This document shows, piece after piece, positions 7,436 to 15,276 of a stretch of 21,920 bases of DNA (its first letter is position 1; every line of letters begins with the position of its first letter). Under the pieces are notes generated by a model. The model ran no database searches, was not told the origin of the DNA, and saw nothing but the letters and a program-made list of their open reading frames with translations. Both the position numbers and the translations under genes were made by a program. The stretch comes from Gammaproteobacteria bacterium (GTDB lineage Bacteria; Pseudomonadota; Gammaproteobacteria; SZUA-229), in assembly GCA_026998145.1 (NCBI GenBank), contig JALTRC010000453.1, positions 1-21,920 of the forward strand. Reading direction: 5' to 3'.

Positions 7436-9385
7436 ATGAAGTATTCGGTTGATTATTTAAAGCCCTTTTTATTTTTTATTGTGGTCACCCTGATAACGTT
7501 AAGCGTGTCACGCATGGGCTTGCTGGCCTGGCAATATGATCGGGTGGCGGCCACAGATGGCCTGGCTTTTATTTTATTGCAGGGCATACGCTTCGATATT
7601 ATTTTGCTGGCGCTGGTGCTGGTTATTCCCCTTAGTTTAACGCCCCTGATATTAAGCATTAAGGCGCTTAATAAACCCTGGCTGTGGTTTATTAAAATAT
7701 ATCTGGTGTTTATGTTTGTGGAGATATTATTTACCGAGCTGGCCACGCCAAATTTTATTGCCCAGTATGATTTACGGCCGAATATTTTATATGTTGAATA
7801 TTTAAAATATCCCAAAGAAGTTTTCTCAACCCTTTGGGAGGCTTACCGAGTTGAATTAATTGGCGCTGTTTTATTCAGTACGGCCATGGGTGTCTGGGTT
7901 TATAAAAATATTGCCAGACGATGTGAAGGCATTCAGCCGGTAACTTTTCTCAATGCTTTAATCATGACGCCTTTGTTGCTGGTGGTGTGTGTCATGGCCG
8001 GCCGTTCCACACTGGACCATCGGGCGGTTAATCCCAGTACCGTGAGTTTTTCTTCTGACCCTCTGGTTAATACCCTGCCATTAAGTTCGGCTTATTCTGT
8101 ACTCTATGCAATTTATGAATTGCGTTATGAGAACAAGGGGAATCTGCAATACGGAAAAATGCCCGAAGATGAAATGATTGCACGGGTGCGTCGTGAAATG
8201 CATATTGATCCGGCGGATTTTGTATCGGATAAACTGCCAACGCTGCATCGACAGCAAGCCAGCTTCCAGCGAAAGCGGCCATTGAATCTGGTGATTATTT
8301 TAGAAGAAAGTCTGGGGGCGGAATTTGTCGGCTCTCTGGGCGGCCTGCCCTTAACCCCCGAACTGGATGCATTAAAAAATCAGGGCATCTGGTTTGAAAA
8401 TATGTATGCCACAGGCACCCGCTCGGTGCGGGGAATCGAAGCGGTGGTAACCGGTTTTCCCCCTACGCCCTCACGCAGCGTGGTAAAACTGAGTAAATCC
8501 CAGCGCAACTTTTTTACCCTGGCCCAGTTATTATCCCGATATGATTATGACACCAGTTTTATTTATGGGGGTGAGGCTCATTTTGATAATATGCGGCGCT
8601 TTTTTGCCAATAACGGCTTTAAAAAAATCATTGATGAAAATGATTATGAGCAGCCGGTGTTTACCGGTTCCTGGGGGGTGTCTGATGAAGATCTGTTTAA
8701 CAAGGCTCATCAAACCTTTTTGAATTATCCGGCGGATAAACCTTTTTTCAGCCTGGTGTTTAGCTCATCCAATCATTCCCCGTTTGAATTTCCTGACGGT
8801 CGTATTAAGCAATACGATAAGAAAAAGCAGACAGTGAACAATGCAGTAAAATATGCGGATTATGCCCTGGGTCAATTTATTGAAAAAGCCCGCCATTCGC
8901 CCTATTGGAAAAACACCGTATTTTTAATTATCGCCGATCATAATTCCCGGGTTTACGGCGCAGAGCTGGTGCCGGTTAAGCGTTTTCATATTCCGGCGCT
9001 TATTCTTGGCGGGGCGATAGAACCGCAACTGTATAATGGTCTGGCCAGTCAGATTGATATGCCTCCCACACTATTATCGTTGATGGGAATATCATCCACC
9101 CATCCGGCGATTGGCCACGATCTGAGCCGTGATATTTTCAGTAAAATACCGGGGCGTGCCATTATGCAGTTTTCCACAACCCAGGCTTATATGCAGGGTG
9201 ATGGGCAGATTGTGATTATGCAAAAATCAAAACAGCCGAGCCTGTATACCTATCAGAATGGCAAGCTACAGGCATCAACAAAAAGGAATGATGATTTAAT
9301 TAAAACGGCAGTGGCCCATTCTATCTGGCCGATGCTGGCCTATCGAAAAGGTCTTTATCGGCTGCCTAAATCAGACGGCCATTAA
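7436..9385 (+). CDS. LTA-synthase-like membrane phosphoglycerol/phospho-group transferase (sulfatase fold)
   Basis: This 649-residue inner membrane enzyme has about five N-terminal helices (residues ~10-200) and a periplasmic sulfatase-fold domain (~280-600). It resembles lipoteichoic acid synthase and the OpgB-type phosphoglycerol transferases. Proteins of this family move phosphoglycerol or a similar group from a phospholipid to a glycan. Active-site residues visible are E291 in LEESLG, T328 in ATGTRSVRG (aligned with the nucleophilic Thr of LtaS), D501-H502 in ADHNSR and H518 in KRFHIP. The start is set by AGGA at 7425-7428, seven bases before the ATG at 7436. A closer upstream ATG at 7432 is out of frame and stops at once. 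The 3' end overlaps the convergent pyrC' gene by 20 bases. In a Gram-negative the acceptor is more likely a periplasmic glucan or other glycan than teichoic acid. The substrate is undetermined. Confidence 0.88.
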   Translation: MKYSVDYLKPFLFFIVVTLITLSVSRMGLLAWQYDRVAATDGLAFILLQGIRFDIILLALVLVIPLSLTPLILSIKALNKPWLWFIKIYLVFMFVEILFTELATPNFIAQYDLRPNILYVEYLKYPKEVFSTLWEAYRVELIGAVLFSTAMGVWVYKNIARRCEGIQPVTFLNALIMTPLLLVVCVMAGRSTLDHRAVNPSTVSFSSDPLVNTLPLSSAYSVLYAIYELRYENKGNLQYGKMPEDEMIARVRREMHIDPADFVSDKLPTLHRQQASFQRKRPLNLVIILEESLGAEFVGSLGGLPLTPELDALKNQGIWFENMYATGTRSVRGIEAVVTGFPPTPSRSVVKLSKSQRNFFTLAQLLSRYDYDTSFIYGGEAHFDNMRRFFANNGFKKIIDENDYEQPVFTGSWGVSDEDLFNKAHQTFLNYPADKPFFSLVFSSSNHSPFEFPDGRIKQYDKKKQTVNNAVKYADYALGQFIEKARHSPYWKNTVFLIIADHNSRVYGAELVPVKRFHIPALILGGAIEPQLYNGLASQIDMPPTLLSLMGISSTHPAIGHDLSRDIFSKIPGRAIMQFSTTQAYMQGDGQIVIMQKSKQPSLYTYQNGKLQASTKRNDDLIKTAVAHSIWPMLAYRKGLYRLPKSDGH

Positions 9386-10634
9386 TAATGGTGTGACTGA
9401 CCCGGCCGCTAAAATGCCAGCCGGCAAAGGGCGTGTTTTTGCCCCGGCTTTGCATGCTATCGGCTTGCAGTGTCCAGTCCTGTTTGGGATCGATAATGCA
9501 AATATCCGCAATGGCGCCACAGCTTAGGGTGCCCGCATTGATGCCTAAAATCCGGGCCGGCTCATAGGTAATGCTGGCAATGGCGCTGCTTAAATCCAGC
9601 TGGCCGTTTTCCACCAGCTTCAGGCTTAAGGGCAGAAGGCTTTCCAGGGCGGAAATACCGGCTTCGGTTGATGGGAAAGGTGCCAGCTTGGCATCATTTT
9701 CGTGGGGCTGGTGATCGGAGCAGATGCTATTGATGATACCGGCGGATAAGCCATGTCGCAGGGCTTCCATATCACGCTGGGTGCGCAGAGGCGGCAGCAC
9801 ATGACACTGTGCATTAAAACTGCTGATATCCATTTCGGTTAAATGCAGTTGATGGGCAGCCACATCGGCGGAGATTTTCAGGCCACGGGATTTGGCGTGG
9901 TTAATCATTTCCACACTGCGGGCCGTAGACAGGCGACAGAAGTGAGCGCGTACACCGGTTTCTGCAATCAGCTCAAGATGAAAGGCAATACTGGCGGTTT
10001 CGGCTGCATAGGGAATGGGCGGCAGGCCCAGACGAGTGGCAACCGCACCTTCATGGGCGCAACCCTGATTGCTCAGCTGGGCATTATTGGCTTCAATAAA
10101 CACCGTAATGTGATGGGTGGCCGCATACTCATAGGCGCGCCGAATCACCAGCGGGTTTTGAATATCATGGCGGGCATTACTCAGCCCCACGCAACCGGCC
10201 TGTTTTAAGGCCGCCATTTCGCTCAGGTGTTCACCTTTTAATTTGGCGGTTAAGGCGCCCAGTGTGGCAATCTTACTAAAGCCGGCGGCCTGCGCCTTGT
10301 TTTGAATGAGATCAACCACAGCCGGTTCATCAATCACCGGGTCTGTATCCGGCGGCATACATAAGGTGGTGATACCGGCGTGAGCTGCGGCGCGAGTCTC
10401 TGACAGAATATCTGCCTTATGTTCCTGACCCGGCTCACGCAGTCGTGCGCATAAATCCACCAGGCCGGGAATCACCCAGTGATCTTTTGCATCGATGGTT
10501 TCCTGTGCTTTAAAGCCGACCGGTGCTTCGCCAATGGCGGCAATGGTTTCTCCGTCAATAAAGAGATCCGCGATTTCATCACGCTGATTGGCCGGGTCGA
10601 TGATGCGACCGTTTTTAATATGCATCCGGCTCAT
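9366..10634 (-). CDS. pyrC': Dihydroorotase-like protein, catalytically dead PyrC' (PyrX) type
   Basis: This 422-residue amidohydrolase-fold protein is related to class I dihydroorotase, which closes the pyrimidine ring in UMP synthesis. The metal-binding DxHxHLREPG motif is broken: residues 60-69 read DLCARLREPG, so both zinc histidines are replaced (C62, R64). Other landmarks remain, including MPPDTDP, the Asp of SDHQPHE and the C-terminal GRVSHTIINGRLI. This matches the non-catalytic PyrC' of Pseudomonas, which is needed structurally to assemble the aspartate transcarbamoylase complex. The ATG overlaps the pyrB stop by 4 bases (ATGA), consistent with coupled synthesis of equal subunits. 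An active dihydroorotase must then be encoded elsewhere. It is the last gene of the minus-strand string and overlaps the convergent gene at its 3' end. Confidence in the dead-enzyme call is high because the motif is plainly visible. Confidence 0.93.
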   Translation of the reverse strand: MSRMHIKNGRIIDPANQRDEIADLFIDGETIAAIGEAPVGFKAQETIDAKDHWVIPGLVDLCARLREPGQEHKADILSETRAAAHAGITTLCMPPDTDPVIDEPAVVDLIQNKAQAAGFSKIATLGALTAKLKGEHLSEMAALKQAGCVGLSNARHDIQNPLVIRRAYEYAATHHITVFIEANNAQLSNQGCAHEGAVATRLGLPPIPYAAETASIAFHLELIAETGVRAHFCRLSTARSVEMINHAKSRGLKISADVAAHQLHLTEMDISSFNAQCHVLPPLRTQRDMEALRHGLSAGIINSICSDHQPHENDAKLAPFPSTEAGISALESLLPLSLKLVENGQLDLSSAIASITYEPARILGINAGTLSCGAIADICIIDPKQDWTLQADSMQSRGKNTPFAGWHFSGRVSHTIINGRLI

Positions 10635-11647
10635 GCCTGTGCCTCCCGCTTACCATTGTGCCCAAGGGTCATGGACATTACCGCCATGCGCACGGCTATG
10701 CCGTAGGTCACCTGATCGAGAATTACCGAGTGAGGGCCATCGGCAATGGAGGAGGCAATTTCAACTCCCCGGTTAATGGGGCCGGGATGCATCACAATGG
10801 CATCGTCTTTGGCGGCGGCAAATGTTTCTTCGGTCAGGCCATAGAGCTGAAAATATTCCTGCTCGCTGGGCAGTAATGCGCCGCTCATGCGCTCTTTTTG
10901 CAGGCGTAACATAATCACCACATCCGCATCTTTAATGCCTTCCTGCAGATCGTGATAAACACTTACGCCCATTTGTTCAATACCTTTGGGAAGCAAGGTG
11001 CGCGGCGCCACAACACGCACATCGCCGGTGTTTAATGTATTGAGTGCATGAATCTGTGAGCGGGCCACCCGGGAGTGGAGTATGTCGCCCACAATGGCCA
11101 CCCGCAGGCCGCCAAAGTCTGCGCCCTTGTTACGGCGGATGGTAAACATATCCAGCATGGCCTGAGTGGGATGGGAATGTCGCCCGTCACCTGCATTGAG
11201 TACGCTGATATGGGGTGCCACATGGTTGGCGATAAAATGCGCGGTGCCGGAATCTGCATGGCGCACAATAAACATATCGCATTGCATGGCCTGTAAATTA
11301 TGTAGCGTATCCAGCAGGGACTCTCCTTTACTGGTGGCGGAAGTGCTGATATTGATATTGAGTACGTCTGCGGATAAACGCTTGGCGGCCAGCTCGAAGG
11401 TAGTGCGGGTACGGGTGCTGGCTTCAAAAAATAAATTCACAATGGTTTTGCCCCGCAGCAGCGGAACCTTTTTTACTGACTCATTCACCCCGGCAAAACT
11501 TTCTGCCGTATCCAGTATCTGGGTCAGCATATCCGAGCCTAAACCTTCGATGGTAAGAAAGTGTTTTAGCTGGCCATTCTGTAGCTGGATATTCCACAGA
11601 TCCTGACCAATAAATGGATCGGCTGGGCGGGTGGCTTTATTGACCAT
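10631..11647 (-). CDS. pyrB: Aspartate carbamoyltransferase catalytic subunit
   Basis: This enzyme condenses carbamoyl phosphate with aspartate, the first committed step of pyrimidine synthesis, in the cytoplasm. The protein has 338 residues. The carbamoyl phosphate site STRTRTTFE, the segment DGRHSHPTQAMLDM, the aspartate-domain motif VVIMLRLQKERM and the closing VMHPGPINRGVEI are all present. An N-terminal extension of about 25 residues precedes LKHFLTIEGL. This is typical of the pseudomonad class A enzymes that pair with PyrC', where the extension helps to bind the nucleotide effector. The gene is separated from pyrR by 221 bases that contain a long inverted repeat, unlike the usual tight pyrR-pyrB spacing. 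A GGAG lies about 12 bases before the ATG, a long spacing for a ribosome-binding site. Confidence 0.96.
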   Translation of the reverse strand: MVNKATRPADPFIGQDLWNIQLQNGQLKHFLTIEGLGSDMLTQILDTAESFAGVNESVKKVPLLRGKTIVNLFFEASTRTRTTFELAAKRLSADVLNINISTSATSKGESLLDTLHNLQAMQCDMFIVRHADSGTAHFIANHVAPHISVLNAGDGRHSHPTQAMLDMFTIRRNKGADFGGLRVAIVGDILHSRVARSQIHALNTLNTGDVRVVAPRTLLPKGIEQMGVSVYHDLQEGIKDADVVIMLRLQKERMSGALLPSEQEYFQLYGLTEETFAAAKDDAIVMHPGPINRGVEIASSIADGPHSVILDQVTYGIAVRMAVMSMTLGHNGKREAQA

Positions 11648-11689
11648 GTTGGTAACTGACTCCGTGAGTGGTTGCCTGGGCTGTTTTGG

Positions 11690-11862
11690 AAAAGCATGGG
11701 TCTCCGCAAATGAACGCTAATAAACGCGAATAAAAAAATGTGTTGATATAAGGCGAGGTTTGTTTGCCTGAAAAAATATGTACTGCATGGCGTGAAAATC
11801 TATTAAGAAACAAATAACAATATTTGCGTTTATTAGCGTTCATTTGCGGACAATATGCTTTT
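11690..11862. repeat. Long inverted repeat between pyrR and pyrB
   Basis: Arms at 11703-11732 and 11821-11850 are reverse complements at 29 of 30 positions and enclose an 88-base spacer. Outside them, AAAAGCAT (11690-11697) and ATGCTTTT (11855-11862) pair as a further 8-bp stem after a small internal loop. The pyrR-pyrB transcript would carry a very stable hairpin that ends 42 bases before the pyrB start. The arm sequence (CCGCAAATGAACGC, then AATAAACGCG) resembles short intergenic repeats I recall from many bacteria. The spacer shows no convincing gene. The reading frame through it on the minus strand has no recognisable product. Confidence 0.85.
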
Positions 11863-11868
11863 AATCTC

Positions 11869-12375
11869 TCACTCAACACGTTTAATCACCCAGCTCAGCG
11901 GTTCGGGTCCATTGAGTTTAATCTGTTCGTTATTGTGCAGTTCCAGATCCTGCCCGACAACATCTGCTTGAATCGGCAGTTCCCGGCCGCTGCGTTCTAC
12001 CAGGCAGGCAAGGCTGATGGAGGCGGGGCGGCCATAATCAAAAATTTCATTCATGGCGGCGCGGATGGTGCGGCCGGTTTGCAGTACATCATCCACTAAT
12101 ACAATATGCCGGTCTTCCACCTGGGGCGGTAGTTTGGATGGTTTGACCTGTGGATTCATGCCGATGCGGGAAAAATCATCCCGGTAAAAACTGATATCCA
12201 GTGTGGCAAGCGGTTCCTGTAGCTCAAGGCGTTTATGCAGCTGTTCAGCAACCCAGACGCCGCCGGTTTCTATGCCAACCATAATGGGATTTTTGATGTG
12301 GCGCTGCTCGAGGAAATTCTCCAGATCAGCTGCCAGTTTTTCAATCAGTTTTTCCGGTTGCGCGGCATGCGTCAT
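11869..12375 (-). CDS. pyrR: PyrR, bifunctional pyr regulator/uracil phosphoribosyltransferase
   Basis: This 168-residue member of the type I phosphoribosyltransferase fold has the PRPP-binding loop VLVDDVLQTGRTIRAAM at residues 92-108 and the upstream segment VGIETGGVWVAEQL typical of PyrR. In Gram-positives PyrR binds pyr mRNA and controls attenuation. In pseudomonads the gene sits next to pyrB and its regulatory role is uncertain, so uracil phosphoribosyltransferase activity or transcript control are both possible. The ATG overlaps the ruvX stop by 4 bases. The gene lies immediately upstream of the inverted repeat in the pyrR-pyrB gap. Its C-terminus (SWVIKRVE) matches the usual family end. 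Confidence 0.94.
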   Translation of the reverse strand: MTHAAQPEKLIEKLAADLENFLEQRHIKNPIMVGIETGGVWVAEQLHKRLELQEPLATLDISFYRDDFSRIGMNPQVKPSKLPPQVEDRHIVLVDDVLQTGRTIRAAMNEIFDYGRPASISLACLVERSGRELPIQADVVGQDLELHNNEQIKLNGPEPLSWVIKRVE

Positions 12376-12806
12376 GTATTTTGCTCCAGCCAGCTTTGCA
12401 GAATAATCGCGGCGGCTATTTTATCAATCTCCTGCTTGTTGTGCTGATGTATTTTTTGACTTTCTTTCAGGTATTCTTCCGCTTCAAAGGAGCTGAGGCT
12501 TTCATTCACTTTGTAGACCGGCAGTTGAAAGCGGCCTTCCAGTTGCCGGGAAAAACGCTCGGCTTTGGCAGTCATTTCGCTGGCCTTGCCATCTAAATAA
12601 GTGGGGATGCCAACAATCAGCGCATCCGGTTGCCATTCTTTTATCAGCTTTTCAATCTGTACCCAGTCCGGCTTCTGTTTAACCGCATTAAGGGTGGTTA
12701 AGGCACTGGCCTGGCCGGTAATGGTCTGCCCCTTGGCTATGCCGATGCGCTGCTCGCCGTAATCAAATCCTAATACGGTTTGTATATCAGGCATGACCGG
12801 CATCAT
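12372..12806 (-). CDS. ruvX: Putative pre-16S rRNA nuclease, RuvX/YqgF family
   Basis: This 144-residue RNase H-like protein is of the YqgF family, which finishes the 5' end of 16S rRNA. Motifs in order are LGFDYGEQRIGIAKG near the N-terminus, ALIVGIPTYLDGKASEMT in the middle, VNESLSSFEAEE and the C-terminal IDKIAAAIILQSWLEQ. The third motif is normally DERLTT-like. Here it reads NESLSS, so the Asp and Arg are replaced while the Glu stays. The first Met at 12806 gives a 20-base overlap with yqgE. Met5 at 12794 is equally plausible and closer to the conserved core. The stop overlaps the pyrR start by 4 bases. Confidence 0.93.
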   Translation of the reverse strand: MMPVMPDIQTVLGFDYGEQRIGIAKGQTITGQASALTTLNAVKQKPDWVQIEKLIKEWQPDALIVGIPTYLDGKASEMTAKAERFSRQLEGRFQLPVYKVNESLSSFEAEEYLKESQKIHQHNKQEIDKIAAAIILQSWLEQNT

Positions 12807-13347
12807 GGCTGAGCAGGCTAAGATCCACGCCTAATAATTTAGCCGCCTCGTCCCAGCGTTTTTCAGCCGGTGTTGCAAAAATAATCTCTTCGGTTGCCGG
12901 GCAGCTGAGCCAGGTGTTTTCGGACAGCTCCCGTTCCAGCTGTCCGGCTGCCCAGCCCGCATAGCCGAGGGTGATCAGCACATCATCCGGGCCTTCGCCT
13001 TTGGCCATGGCCTGTAGAATATCCTGTGAGGTGGTGATGGCAATATTGTCGGTGACTTTCAGGCTGGAGCTCCAGTTGCCATTGGGGCGGTGTAATAAAA
13101 AGCCCCGCTCCTGTTGTACCGGGCCGCCAATATAGACAATCTGCTGGGCAGCTTTTGGGTCATAGTCTTCCAGTTTCATTTGCTCAAAGATTTCATACAG
13201 ATGAATATCACTGGGGCGATTAATGGTAACGCCCAGTGCGCCATCATCATTGTGTTCGCAAATATAGGTGACCGAGCGGGAAAAATTAATGTCTTCCAGT
13301 GAGGGCATGGCGATAATAAAGTGGTCGGTTAAATTGGTTTGCTTCAT
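12787..13347 (-). CDS. yqgE: YqgE/AlgH family protein
   Basis: This is a 186-residue soluble protein of the UPF0301 (YqgE/AlgH) family. The conserved start is visible as LTDHFIIAMPSLEDINFSRS, then YICEHNDDGALGVTINRPSD, then a central VYIGGPVQQERGFLLH and a C-terminal GYAGWAAGQLERELSENTW. The family is nearly always encoded next to ruvX, as here. Its biochemical role is unsettled. In Pseudomonas the homologue AlgH was linked to alginate production. The gene lies 8 bases downstream of tonB and overlaps ruvX. Confidence 0.94.
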   Translation of the reverse strand: MKQTNLTDHFIIAMPSLEDINFSRSVTYICEHNDDGALGVTINRPSDIHLYEIFEQMKLEDYDPKAAQQIVYIGGPVQQERGFLLHRPNGNWSSSLKVTDNIAITTSQDILQAMAKGEGPDDVLITLGYAGWAAGQLERELSENTWLSCPATEEIIFATPAEKRWDEAAKLLGVDLSLLSHDAGHA

Positions 13348-13355
13348 ATCCTGCC

Positions 13356-14234
13356 TTAATGACTCGTCAGTTGATTGCTGCTCATAAATTCCCAGCTGCG
13401 GGTGATGTGTAAAACATCCGCCTGCTGTTTTAACTTTTTCGGGAAAGGCGCAAAGGGGGTGGCCATGCGCACAATTCGTCTGGCCGCATCGTCCAGAATT
13501 TTGTGTCCGGAGGAGCGGCGCAGATCAATGCTGCGCAGGCTGCCATCTGAGTTAATGACTACGTCCAGTATCAGGGTGCCGCTGAGTTTATTGCGAATGG
13601 CCTGATCCGGATAATCCGCATTACCCAGCCGTTCAATTTTATCAATCCAGTTACGCATATAGCGGGCCGCCACATATTCTTTGGTGCGGGAATTAATAAA
13701 TTTTTCCTTGGGCTTCTGGGCGTGTTGTTGATAAATCAGGCTGAGTTCTTCCACCATGCGGGCGGGCAGTTTATTAAGCTGCTGTTTTTCCACAGGCTGA
13801 TTTTGCTGTTCCAGTTTGCTGATTTTTTTCTGCGTGCTGATGCTGAAATCTGATTGCTGTTGAGTTAGCAGGCGCTGCTGGTCAATCTGTTTATTACGGG
13901 GCTGGGCCGTCACGCTCTGCTGCATGGCAATGCCCGGTGTGGGTGATAAAGTGGGGGCCGAAAACATATCTGTCGGGCGGGTTTTTTTATCGCTGTTACC
14001 GCCGCCGTCCTGGGACACCTGCGCCAGGTAGTCAGCTTCCTCCGGTGTTTCATTGCTGGCGGTATTCACCAGAATAACATCCAGTGAAGGAGCTGTTTTG
14101 GGTGCGTCGGGTGGGAATGCAATAAAGCTAATGCCAAGAATTAAAACGCCGTGGAAGGCAATGGCAAAAAACAGGGTCATGCCCAGACGGTCGTTGGCAG
14201 AGATTTTTGGCGGTGCGATGGCGGCTTGCGACAT
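13356..14234 (-). CDS. tonB: TonB-family energy transducer
   Basis: This protein couples the proton-motive force (through ExbB/ExbD) to outer membrane processes. It has a short cytoplasmic N-terminus, one transmembrane helix (about residues 17-40 of the ATG form), a long periplasmic linker rich in Gln, Pro and Lys, and a C-terminal TonB domain of about 95 residues (from YMRNWIDKIERLGNADYP to the end) with SGTLILDVVINSDGSLRSI. I chose the ATG at 14234 (MSQAAIAPPK), because it avoids overlap with apbE. An in-frame TTG at 14261 would add nine residues. Its position next to gshB and the pil cluster matches tonB3 of Pseudomonas aeruginosa, reported to affect twitching motility, so a role in pilus function is plausible. 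Confidence 0.9.
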   Translation of the reverse strand: MSQAAIAPPKISANDRLGMTLFFAIAFHGVLILGISFIAFPPDAPKTAPSLDVILVNTASNETPEEADYLAQVSQDGGGNSDKKTRPTDMFSAPTLSPTPGIAMQQSVTAQPRNKQIDQQRLLTQQQSDFSISTQKKISKLEQQNQPVEKQQLNKLPARMVEELSLIYQQHAQKPKEKFINSRTKEYVAARYMRNWIDKIERLGNADYPDQAIRNKLSGTLILDVVINSDGSLRSIDLRRSSGHKILDDAARRIVRMATPFAPFPKKLKQQADVLHITRSWEFMSSNQLTSH

Positions 14235-14241
14235 GGCCTGA

Positions 14242-15276
14242 TTATAAGGGCGGACTGACAATTAAGGTAGGGGCGGCTTCGTTAAATTGCAGACGTTGTT
14301 GCATTTTGGGTGATACATGCACTTTGCCGTCTGCATCAATCAGCATCACATATTCCAGCCCCAGCTTTTTGGCCATGTCGTACCACTGCTCAGGCCCGGC
14401 AATAAACAGGGCGGTGGCTGCCGCATCGGCCAGCGCGGCGTTGTTGTGAATCACCGTTACCGATTGTGAGGCCGTGGCCGGATAGCCAGTGCGGGGATCC
14501 AGAATATGGTGATAGCGTTTGCCTTTATACATATAAAAACGCTCATAATCACCGGATGTGAAAACCGCCTCACCGTCTCTGGCATCCAGGGTGGCAATCA
14601 TACCCGGCTGGCGGGGATGGCGAATGGCAATGCGCCAGGGGCGATCTCCGTGCCGGCCGATGACTTTTAAATCACCGCCCGCATTGAGTATGGCGTTTTT
14701 GATGCCCAGGGATTGCAGATGCTTGATGCCCATGTCGATGCCATAACCCTTGGCAAAGGCGCCAAAGCTGAGTTGCACTGCCGGGTTATGACTACGAATG
14801 CGGATGCCCTTGATTTCCAGATCACTGAGTTGTGGATTTGCCTCAACCAGCTGTTTTATTTTTTCTGCATCCGGCGGGTGGATGTCGGGATCATCATGCT
14901 TGTGAAACTGCCACAGGTTAATCAGCTTACCAATGGTGGGGTTGTATAAATGACTGGTGGCCTCGGAGATGGGAATAGAGGCCTTGATCAGTTCCAGCAC
15001 GGACGGGTCGGCGCTGAAAAATCCACCGCTGGGCAGCAGATTATTCATGCGCATTAAAGAGCCGGCAACCCAGGGTGACCAGCTGGTATGTAGCTGTTTG
15101 AAATCTTCATCCAGCTCCCTGAAAGCCTGCTCGGCCAGGGCGCTATCTGTACCATAAATACTGGTGTCGATTAAGGTGCCGAAGCTCAGGCTGCTGTGCT
15201 GGAAGGTTTGTGGCTCCGGCTGGCAGCCGGCCAGGCTAAAAAGCAAAAATAAAATGAGTGTTGATGTTTTCATCAT
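14242..15276 (-). CDS. apbE: ApbE-family FAD:protein FMN transferase, lipoprotein
   Basis: This enzyme attaches FMN covalently to a Thr or Ser of target flavoproteins in the periplasm, such as Na+-NQR or Rnf subunits. The 344-residue protein begins with a lipoprotein signal (hydrophobic stretch, then LFSLAGC with C18 as the lipidated residue), so it is membrane-anchored. Family segments include LSFGAFAKGYGID, ILNAGGDLKVIGRHGDRPW, HHILDPRTGYPA and the metal-binding NNAALADAAATALF. The ATG overlaps the gshB stop by 4 bases, which places it firmly in the operon. It is not part of this cluster in Pseudomonas aeruginosa as I remember it, so it appears to be a lineage-specific insertion. No flavinylation target gene is visible in the window. 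A second Met follows the first, leaving one residue of uncertainty. Confidence 0.94.
   Translation of the reverse strand: MMKTSTLILFLLFSLAGCQPEPQTFQHSSLSFGTLIDTSIYGTDSALAEQAFRELDEDFKQLHTSWSPWVAGSLMRMNNLLPSGGFFSADPSVLELIKASIPISEATSHLYNPTIGKLINLWQFHKHDDPDIHPPDAEKIKQLVEANPQLSDLEIKGIRIRSHNPAVQLSFGAFAKGYGIDMGIKHLQSLGIKNAILNAGGDLKVIGRHGDRPWRIAIRHPRQPGMIATLDARDGEAVFTSGDYERFYMYKGKRYHHILDPRTGYPATASQSVTVIHNNAALADAAATALFIAGPEQWYDMAKKLGLEYVMLIDADGKVHVSPKMQQRLQFNEAAPTLIVSPPL

Noticed and set aside
11648..11868. PyrR-responsive attenuator like that of Bacillus upstream of pyrB
   Set aside because: I see no PyrR anti-antiterminator consensus and no terminator with a T run. The structure is a symmetric long inverted repeat instead.
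11637..11879. 80-codon open frame on the minus strand through the pyrR-pyrB gap
   Set aside because: It lies across the long inverted repeat, overlaps both neighbours' ends and has no recognisable protein features. The DNA symmetry explains the region better.
14235..14261. TTG start at 14261 for TonB
   Set aside because: It overlaps apbE, has no visible ribosome-binding site and adds no conserved sequence. The ATG at 14234 is simpler, though not proven.
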